A stretch of DNA of 11,044 nt from an uncultured Bacilli bacterium (GTDB lineage: Bacteria > Bacillota_I > Bacilli_A > RF39 > UBA660): positions 1 to 11,044 of the forward strand of contig CANRCI010000042.1 in assembly GCA_947629075.1 (NCBI GenBank), in the 5' to 3' direction. The notes under the pieces were generated by a model. That model was not told the DNA's origin and ran no database searches. It saw only the letters and a list, made by a program, of their open reading frames with translations. A program made the translations under genes and the position numbers. Below, piece by piece: positions 7,556 through 11,044 of the stretch; the stretch's first letter is position 1, and the number at the start of each line of letters is the position of its first letter.

Positions 7556-8473
7556 CTAGAATATTTTAGTTCTCAAAATTCTTTCGGTGTTTTTAAAATT
7601 CAATTTAGCAACTTCTTCTAACTTTTCTTTTCCGTATTTCTCAACCAATTCTTGTCCAATAATATCTACTTGTGCTCCTGCTCCCTTTGGAAGAGGAAGA
7701 TGGATATTATCACACATCTTATCAAATTCTTTTAGAAAGATATAACGACTAATTATTGAAGCAGCTGCTACTGCCAAGTTCTTGTCTTCGGCTTTTGTCA
7801 TAAAAGTAATACCGCGTTGGATATTAGGACTTTCAGAAATATACTCGTAATATCTTCTTTCCCTAGCAAATTCATCTACTATAATGTAGTCATAAGTAAT
7901 ATCTTCTTCATGAGTCATCTGCCATAAAACTTTATTATGTAAAATGGCTTTCAATTTATTTATATTATAACCGCCACCATAATGTTGGTTGTATTCAGAA
8001 TTAGTTAAGATAACACTTTTATATTTAATCTTTTTTACTAATTCAGGCGCTATTTTCTTTATCTTTTCATCATCTAATTTTTTAGAATCTCTAATGCCTA
8101 ATTCTTCTAAAAACTTAATGTCTTCTTTTCTAACATAAGCACTGGATACAACAATTGGTCCAAAATAATCACCAGTTCCTACTTCATCACTACCAATTGA
8201 TGTACAATTATAATACTTTTTATCTTTCTTTTCTCGTTCTTCTTTAGTAACTCCCTCAGCGTCTTGTCCATCCATCTCACGCCACATCGTCGCATCGACA
8301 TCAGCACTAACGCCTTGAAACATTACCTTTCCAGATTCATACATAGTAATTACAGTATCGTTATCCTCAGCTTGAAAAACGACATAAGGAATAACTTTAT
8401 CTCTTCTTTTATCTTTGTAATACTCAATCATTTTTTCTCTGGTTTCATTGCTTACTCTAATTACAACGTTCAT
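7556..8473 (-). CDS. rnhC: Ribonuclease HIII
   Basis: A 305-residue RNase HIII, which cleaves the RNA strand of RNA:DNA hybrids. The N-terminal roughly 75 residues are the TBP-like substrate-binding domain that separates HIII from HII. The catalytic domain starts at YYNCTSIGSDEVGTGDYFGP, giving Asp96 and Glu97, and the third acid is Asp200 in YIIVDEF. RDSKKL (128-133), KAEDKNLAVAAASIISR (227-243) and LPLPKGAGAQV are typical family blocks. Length and domain order are normal. The ATG is preceded by GAGGTGG at close spacing, and an extended -10 lies 18 bases before the start codon. Its 5' end faces the tRNA unit, 150 bases away, so the two are divergent. Confidence 0.97.
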   Translation of the reverse strand: MNVVIRVSNETREKMIEYYKDKRRDKVIPYVVFQAEDNDTVITMYESGKVMFQGVSADVDATMWREMDGQDAEGVTKEEREKKDKKYYNCTSIGSDEVGTGDYFGPIVVSSAYVRKEDIKFLEELGIRDSKKLDDEKIKKIAPELVKKIKYKSVILTNSEYNQHYGGGYNINKLKAILHNKVLWQMTHEEDITYDYIIVDEFARERRYYEYISESPNIQRGITFMTKAEDKNLAVAAASIISRYIFLKEFDKMCDNIHLPLPKGAGAQVDIIGQELVEKYGKEKLEEVAKLNFKNTERILRTKIF

Positions 8474-8490
8474 AAATCCACCTCTAGATT

Positions 8491-8499
8491 ATTATATCA
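8491..8499 (-). promoter_or_regulatory. Extended -10 promoter of rnhC
   Basis: TTTGATATAAT on the minus strand, a perfect extended -10, with only an AT-rich stretch where the -35 should be. The same 11-mer forms the -10 of the small hydrophobic peptide gene at 9123-9133. Confidence 0.55.
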
Positions 8500-8583
8500 A
8501 ATATTGGTTTAATATAATAGATAAAAATATTAAAGTAAACATATTATTTACTAAAGAAAAATATAAAAAAATCAAAATTACTA

Positions 8584-8612
8584 TTGAAATGGCATTTTAA
8601 ATATGTTATTAT
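8584..8612 (+). promoter_or_regulatory. Promoter of the tRNA unit
   Basis: TTGAAA (8584-8589), a 17-base spacer, and TATTAT (8607-8612) with an extended TGT. Initiation near 8619 would leave only a few bases before the first tRNA. Confidence 0.75.
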
Positions 8613-8623
8613 TAAAAGGCAAT

Positions 8624-8700
8624 GGACCCTTAGCTCAGTTGGTTAGAGCATTCGGCTCATAACCGAACGGTCGAAGGTTCGAGTCCTTCAGGGTCCACCA
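8624..8700 (+). tRNA. tRNA with anticodon CAU, probably tRNA-Ile2 (lysidine type)
   Basis: A complete 77-base cloverleaf with encoded CCA. The acceptor GGACCCT pairs with AGGGTCC, the D arm is GCTC..GAGC, the anticodon stem TTCGG/CCGAA encloses CTCATAA, and the T arm is GAAGG-TTCGAGT-CCTTC. Automatic tools may call it Met. C4-G69 and C5-G68 in the acceptor are the pairs TilS recognises, and the acceptor and D arm look like known Ile2 species of Mycoplasma and Bacillus, so decoding of AUA after lysidine modification is more likely. Confidence 0.95.
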
Positions 8701-8711
8701 TTTTATATTAT

Positions 8712-8795
8712 GCGGGTATGGCGGAATTGGCAGACGCACTAGACTTAGGATCTAGCGCCTTAGGCATGCAGGTTCAACTCCTGTTACCCGCACCA
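8712..8795 (+). tRNA. tRNA-Leu (UAG)
   Basis: An 84-base class II tRNA starting GCGGGTATGGCGGAATTGGC, with anticodon stem CTAGA/TCTAG around loop CTTAGGA (anticodon TAG), a long variable arm (CGCCTTAGGCAT), T arm GCAGG-TTCAACT-CCTGT, and encoded CCA. It follows the CAU tRNA by 11 bases and shares its promoter and terminator. Confidence 0.97.
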
Positions 8796-8836
8796 CTATG
8801 ATAGAAAACTCGTAAAAAGCGAGTAAAAATAGATAG

Positions 8837-8859
8837 CGACTTGTAAAAAAGTCGTTTTT
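8837..8859 (+). terminator. Terminator of the tRNA unit
   Basis: CGACTT and AAGTCG pair around GTAAAA, followed by five T. A second small hairpin (ACTCG/CGAGT, 8808-8824) lies just before it. The hairpin overlaps the -35 of the predicted antisense promoter. Confidence 0.8.
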
Positions 8860-8869
8860 ATGTTATTAT
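8841..8869 (+). promoter_or_regulatory. Predicted promoter of the antisense RNA
   Basis: TTGTAA (8841-8846), a 17-base spacer, and TATTAT (8864-8869) with an extended TGT. The -10 context ATGTTATTAT is identical to that of the tRNA promoter at 8603-8612. Initiation is expected near 8876. A poorer alternative is TTGCAT (8887-8892) with TACTTA (8908-8913), 15 bases apart. Confidence 0.6.
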
Positions 8870-8892
8870 GTATGTGTTAAGGGAATTTGCAT

Positions 8893-8934
8893 AAAATAAA
8901 AAGGGAATACTTAGCATCGCAAAGTTGAGTACTC
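8893..8934 (-). terminator. Predicted terminator of the peptide (toxin) mRNA
   Basis: On the minus strand GAGTACTCAAC (8934-8924) can pair with GCTAAGTATTC (8915-8905) over an eight-base loop, with two mismatches and one wobble, followed by CCC and TTTTTATTTT. It would end the mRNA near 8895, about 220 nt from its start. Confidence 0.55.
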
Positions 8935-8946
8935 ACCAATAGGTTC

Positions 8947-8983
8947 GCACTTAATCTTGTTAGATTGAGTGCATTTTCTTTTT
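8947..8983 (+). terminator. Terminator of the antisense RNA
   Basis: GCACTTAATCT (8947-8957) and AGATTGAGTGC (8962-8972) form an 11-bp stem with one G-U and a four-base loop, followed by TTTTCTTTTT. Read on the minus strand the same hairpin sits in the peptide mRNA just after the stop codon but lacks a U-run. Confidence 0.85.
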
Positions 8984-8994
8984 AAAATTCATTA

Positions 8995-9069
8995 TCATTT
9001 AAATAATAGAATAATAAGTAGAAGGATGATAATGATTAATGCAAAGATTAGAAAATCTTTCTTAGTCAT
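8995..9069 (-). CDS. Small hydrophobic peptide, predicted type I toxin
   Basis: A 24-codon gene: a short charged head, MTKKD, then about 18 residues almost entirely Leu, Ile, Phe and Ala, and a final Lys before TGA. The peptide should insert in the membrane as one helix, as Fst, TxpA and BsrG-type toxins do; it lacks motifs I know from those families. Its expression signals are far too good for chance: TTGTAT-16-TATAAT with an extended -10 TG, and GGAGGT six bases before the ATG, a near-perfect anti-16S match. The ribosome site is held in a GAAA-capped hairpin, the leader TGAGTGC can pair with GCACTCA after the stop codon, and a convergent RNA covers the 3' end. These are the usual controls of a type I toxin. 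An ATG at 9074 is too close to the ribosome site and stops after two codons. A leader or regulatory membrane peptide is the main alternative. Confidence 0.75.
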   Translation of the reverse strand: MTKKDFLIFALIIIILLLIILLFK

Positions 9070-9073
9070 TTCA

Positions 9074-9093
9074 TCACCTCCTTTCGGAGGTAA
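9074..9093 (-). promoter_or_regulatory. Ribosome-site-sequestering hairpin of the peptide mRNA
   Basis: On the minus strand TTACCTCC (9093-9086) pairs with GGAGGTGA (9081-9074) around a GAAA tetraloop (9085-9082), giving eight pairs with one G-U. All of GGAGGT is in the stem, so translation should be low until the structure is opened or processed. Confidence 0.8.
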
Positions 9094-9122
9094 GCACTCA
9101 CCTGTTAAATATTCCTACAAAA

Positions 9123-9150
9123 ATTATATCAAACATTTGTTTTTATACAA
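9123..9150 (-). promoter_or_regulatory. Promoter of the small hydrophobic peptide gene
   Basis: TTGTAT (9150-9145), a 16-base spacer, and TATAAT (9128-9123) with an extended TGA. Initiation near 9116 gives a leader of about 47 nt before the ATG. Confidence 0.8.
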
Positions 9151-9198
9151 TAAAATTTGATACTAAATTTACGACACTTTAATAAATATTGCACATAT

Positions 9199-9235
9199 AA
9201 AAACTACTCTCAAGATTAAAATGAAAGTAGTTTTT
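9199..9235. terminator. Bidirectional intrinsic terminator
   Basis: AAAAACTACT (9199-9208) and AGTAGTTTTT (9226-9235) are perfect complements around a 17-base loop. The run of T on either strand would stop transcription from both sides. On the plus strand it insulates the downstream gene from antisense read-through; on the minus strand it ends whatever starts near 9350. Confidence 0.75.
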
Positions 9236-9358
9236 TTGACTTATACATTATAAATTAATATATAAGTATAGACTAAACCTTGTAATGTGTTACTTCACCA
9301 CTATAAGTTTTGTTATCTAAATTATAAATATCAATTTTGAAAACTATTTTAGATATTT

Positions 9359-9367
9359 ATTATATCA
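9359..9367 (-). promoter_or_regulatory. Possible extended -10 of an orphan minus-strand transcript
   Basis: TGATATAAT on the minus strand with no -35. It is the same nonamer as the -10 regions of rnhC, the membrane-anchored protein gene and the peptide gene, but in AT-rich DNA it can also arise by chance. Confidence 0.3.
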
Positions 9368-9422
9368 TATCAATTATCAAATTTTTTTATGGGGCATTTA
9401 ACTTTAAATTCTTGAAATGCTA

Positions 9423-9450
9423 TTGCATTACAACTCGCTTATGCTATAAT
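9423..9450 (+). promoter_or_regulatory. Promoter of the 192-residue protein gene
   Basis: TTGCAT (9423-9428), a 16-base spacer, and TATAAT (9445-9450) with an extended TGC. It lies 30 bases before the ATG, which has AAGAGGTG upstream. Confidence 0.8.
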
Positions 9451-9479
9451 AGTCAACATCGTTAAGAGGTGTTTGTTCT

Positions 9480-10058
9480 ATGGAAGAGTATAATCTAGAA
9501 ATATTAAATGCATATATAATCGATACTTTACAAGATAAAGAAATGTTAGAGTGTTACAAATCAATAACGATGCCATTAACTTATAACAGTCCCAATTTAC
9601 AAGAACTAACTAAAGATTGCTTAAGTATGAACATTGATAAAGCAATTCATGATAATAAAATTCGTCATCGCGATGCAATGATAAATAAATGGGAATACAA
9701 CCTGTCGACTATTATCAAAATTGATAATGATAAAGACTTCATGATAAATGCCTTTGATACATATTTAAAAGATAATAAAATCGAAAAAGAACTTTTATTA
9801 ATTCTGAAAGAAAAATTGATAAATTTAGAGAAAAAAGAAGATTTACGAGTTTGGACTTTACTATTTCTAGCCAATAGCAAATTGATTGGAAATAGAAGTT
9901 ACGAACTTAGAAAAGCTCATGCCATATATAGTGATACCAACTTTTTTGATATCAATTACATTACTAGTTATACTCCAGCTGATGCGATGATAAATAGTAT
10001 TAATTATTTAAAAGGTAATGACAATATCGCTAAAGTTTATCAAAAACAAAAAAAATAA
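9480..10058 (+). CDS. Hypothetical protein, 192 residues
   Basis: I do not recognise this protein. It is soluble, with no signal peptide or membrane helix, rich in Lys, Asn, Asp and Ile, and looks mostly helical, especially about 90-135 where Leu/Glu/Lys repeats suggest long amphipathic helices. There are two cysteines (Cys25, Cys47) and no catalytic motif I can name. The start is clear: ATG at 9480 with AAGAGGTG upstream and a strong promoter, TTGCAT-16-TATAAT with extended TGC. It is a single-gene unit, ending in a terminator shared with the convergent zinc-ribbon gene. The gene itself shows no overlap or sequence link with the peptide locus to its left, from which a two-way terminator separates it. 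Confidence 0.8.
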   Translation: MEEYNLEILNAYIIDTLQDKEMLECYKSITMPLTYNSPNLQELTKDCLSMNIDKAIHDNKIRHRDAMINKWEYNLSTIIKIDNDKDFMINAFDTYLKDNKIEKELLLILKEKLINLEKKEDLRVWTLLFLANSKLIGNRSYELRKAHAIYSDTNFFDINYITSYTPADAMINSINYLKGNDNIAKVYQKQKK

Positions 10059-10077
10059 CACGTTAGTTATTTTTTTT
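10048..10077. terminator. Shared bidirectional terminator of two convergent genes
   Basis: AAAAAAAATAAC (10048-10059) pairs perfectly with GTTATTTTTTTT (10066-10077) around ACGTTA. It contains the stop of the plus-strand gene and abuts the stop of the minus-strand zinc-ribbon gene, and gives U-runs in both directions. Confidence 0.8.
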
Positions 10078-10285
10078 ATTCCATTTTAGTTCCACATTCT
10101 TGACAGAAATTACCAGTTACTACAGCCTTACAATTAGGGCAAATCTTCGCTTTCATCACTGGTGTCCCACATTCTAAGCAAAATTTACCAGTAACTAATG
10201 AGCCACATTGACTACAGGGTACCCCTACTTGCGTTGGCTCTTTTTCTGATTCGTTAAAATCTGCAACTTCTCTATTTTCTTCCAT
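10076..10285 (-). CDS. Small double zinc-ribbon protein
   Basis: A 69-residue protein with an acidic N-terminal tail (1-20) and two consecutive CxxC...CxxC units: Cys24/Cys27 with Cys36/Cys39, and Cys49/Cys52 with Cys61/Cys64. The two units are near-repeats (CSQCGSLVTGKFCLECGT and CPNCKAVVTGNFCQECGT), which shows a tandem duplication of one ribbon. Each should bind one zinc. In larger proteins such ribbons sit at an end as a protein- or nucleic-acid-binding module; alone they have no assigned function. There is no membrane helix. The ATG is preceded by GGGAGG at good spacing, in the 15-base gap after the surface-protein gene, so it is almost certainly in that operon. Confidence 0.88.
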   Translation of the reverse strand: MEENREVADFNESEKEPTQVGVPCSQCGSLVTGKFCLECGTPVMKAKICPNCKAVVTGNFCQECGTKME

Positions 10286-10300
10286 AAAACCTCCCTAAAA

Positions 10301-11044
10301 TTAAAGTACTTCGTATGGAGAAGACGAACTTCCCGTCTTACCAGTTGTATTAATTGTAATATTTTTAAAATGAATCACTGGTCTAATGGCTACACTAGGA
10401 GAAGTAACTAACTCCTGTGAAAGACCACTCGTTGAAAATACCCAAACTTTTCTATTAGCGTTTGCTGCCAAGTGATTTATCGTCCACGTCTTACGACTAG
10501 ACACTAGATAATTACTGTTAATACAAGCGGAAAAATTAGTAGTAGTACTATCCAATTTACAATTAGCATCACCACTGGCACGAAGAACATCTGACAAATT
10601 TAGAAGACCGACATTGGCAGTAGTAGTCGACAAATTTTCACGCTCTAGGATTCCTCCGCTTCCACTGTAAGATGTAGAAGTATAAACGGCATCGACACCC
10701 CAATCTTTACTAGCTGCGATCGAGTCGTAGTTATTGCTACTGACAAAAGTTCTAGTTAAATAATTTAAAACAGAGCTATTTTCATAATAATTTTTAAAGC
10801 TAACAGCTGTCGAATAACTAGCAGTGGCATCCCATACTAATTTATTGTCACCATTGACATCGGGGAAGATCACTTTAACTGTCGCAATTTCATTGTTGTA
10901 ATTTATGGAAACGATACGCCCAGTTTTACCTCCGACTTTTAAATAGTTGTTGGGATTAGCACCATAAAAGTAATAAACTCTATCATTACCAATAGTAACT
11001 TCCTTTATCGGTGCCCCACTTTCTTTAAGATTATTCAAAAAATA
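10301..11044 (-). CDS. Surface or pilin-like protein, C-terminal 247 residues (5' end outside window)
   Basis: The frame is open to the right edge. A TTG at 11038 could be taken as a start, but it has no ribosome site, codons continue upstream of it, and the text there (YFLNNLKESG) reads as the middle of a protein. Visible parts are a module with VYYFYGANPNNYLKVGGKTGRIVSI, a Ser/Thr/Asn-rich middle, GLLNLSDVLRASGD, a late WTINHL block and the ending AIRPVIHFKNITI...GKTGSSSSPYEVL. This arrangement (NPNNY...GRI.SI, L.LSD.LRAS, RPVI..K..I, G.G....PY.L) is one I associate with secreted proteins of low-GC gut Firmicutes, often with a prepilin-type N-terminus; that N-terminus is not visible here. 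Two cysteines, in the ANCKL and SACIN segments, could pair. No sortase motif or membrane helix ends the protein. Probably exported; function unknown. Confidence 0.75.
   Translation of the reverse strand, partial: YFLNNLKESGAPIKEVTIGNDRVYYFYGANPNNYLKVGGKTGRIVSINYNNEIATVKVIFPDVNGDNKLVWDATASYSTAVSFKNYYENSSVLNYLTRTFVSSNNYDSIAASKDWGVDAVYTSTSYSGSGGILERENLSTTTANVGLLNLSDVLRASGDANCKLDSTTTNFSACINSNYLVSSRKTWTINHLAANANRKVWVFSTSGLSQELVTSPSVAIRPVIHFKNITINTTGKTGSSSSPYEVL

Larger units (their letters stand above)
8876..8983 (+). ncRNA. Predicted antisense (antitoxin) RNA of a type I toxin-antitoxin locus
   Basis: An RNA of about 108 nt inferred from an upstream extended -10 promoter and a strong terminator. 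About 89 nt are fully complementary to the 3' untranslated part of the mRNA for the small hydrophobic peptide transcribed from the other strand. It also carries AGTACTCACC, which can pair with the leader of that mRNA over ten positions with one G-U. It contains no credible reading frame. Both ends are predictions: the 3' end is well supported by the hairpin, the 5' end less so. By analogy with SR4, RatA and RNAII of par, it would prevent translation of the peptide or trigger decay of its mRNA. Confidence 0.65.
8928..9102. repeat. Direct repeat pair AG[T/C]ACTCACC at 8928-8937 and 9093-9102
   Basis: Plus-strand 10-mers AGTACTCACC and AGCACTCACC differ at one base. One copy is transcribed within the antisense RNA, the other is the complement of the peptide mRNA leader (GGTGAGTGCT). 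The two RNAs, made from opposite strands, can therefore pair here in trans, away from their fully complementary 3' overlap. The same trick is known from the par/Fst locus. Confidence 0.6.
9151..9422. other. Gene-poor stretch between the peptide locus and the next gene
   Basis: Very AT-rich and without a credible protein gene. It holds a strong two-way terminator (9199-9235) and, on the minus strand, an extended -10 (9367-9359) that could start a transcript of about 150 nt ending at that terminator. A 27-codon open stretch on the minus strand (9356-9273, stop TAG) has no start codon or ribosome site and is at most a gene remnant. Confidence 0.5.

Noticed and set aside
8264..8512. Plus-strand 82-codon frame opposite the start of rnhC
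   Set aside because: Antisense to the RNase HIII N-terminal domain and its promoter; no ribosome site.
8969..9160. Plus-strand 63-codon frame
   Set aside because: It starts inside the antisense terminator hairpin and lies opposite the small peptide gene, its hairpin and its promoter, all of which read well on the minus strand.
9273..9356. 27-codon minus-strand open stretch as a gene
   Set aside because: No start codon and no ribosome site; such length arises by chance in AT-rich DNA. Kept only as a possible remnant.
8796..9480. CRISPR array, riboswitch or integrase attachment site next to the tRNA genes
   Set aside because: No regularly spaced repeats, no recognised aptamer core, and no repeat of the tRNA 3' end or integrase gene in the window.
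9665..9880. Minus-strand 71-codon frame
   Set aside because: Antisense to the 192-residue gene, without promoter or ribosome site.
11036..11038. TTG as the start of the surface protein
   Set aside because: No ribosome site, the frame is open to the window edge, and no export signal follows; the gene is truncated by the window.
1..11044. Alternative genetic code with UGA as Trp (Mycoplasma/Spiroplasma type)
   Set aside because: Trp codons checked in tkt and the YfhO gene are TGG and no frame needs TGA read-through; the peptide gene ends in TGA.

Overview
The window is strongly AT-rich, uses TGG for Trp and TGA/TAA/TAG as stops (standard bacterial code), and has good Shine-Dalgarno sites and extended -10 promoters. 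RNase HIII, SirA, YneF and a YfhO-type membrane protein place it in the Bacillota, in a low-GC Bacilli-like lineage, perhaps an uncultured gut group; the taxon is an inference. No rRNA, CRISPR array, transposase or integrase is visible.

Layout, right to left on the minus strand from 8473 to 1: RNase HIII (rnhC); a single-pass membrane-anchored protein of unknown function; a Cof-type HAD phosphatase; transketolase (tkt); SirA-like DnaA inhibitor; YneF (UPF0154); a 918-residue YfhO-family membrane protein; and the 5' end of another membrane protein leaving the window at base 1. The order tkt-sirA-yneF is the one known from Bacillus subtilis, which supports the identification of the short, divergent sirA. 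The YfhO gene carries an uninterrupted run of eight G in its coding strand, a candidate slippage site.

Divergent from rnhC, on the plus strand, is a two-tRNA unit: a CAU-anticodon tRNA that is probably the lysidine-type tRNA-Ile2, then tRNA-Leu(UAG). It has its own promoter and terminator.

The most interesting part is 8841-9150, directly after the tRNAs. On the minus strand lies a 24-codon gene for an almost wholly hydrophobic peptide. It has a strong extended -10 promoter, a near-perfect Shine-Dalgarno locked in a GNRA-capped hairpin, and a terminator. On the plus strand a promoter and terminator delimit an RNA of about 110 nt that is complementary to the 3' part of the peptide mRNA. The antisense RNA also carries a 10-base direct repeat that can pair with the mRNA leader. 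This is the architecture of a type I toxin-antitoxin locus (compare par/Fst and BsrG/SR4), with a peptide I do not recognise.

To the right are a gene-poor stretch with a possible orphan small transcript, an unrecognised 192-residue soluble protein with a strong promoter (plus strand), and, convergent to it, a 69-residue double zinc-ribbon protein downstream of the 3' part of a secreted or pilin-like surface protein whose start lies beyond the window.
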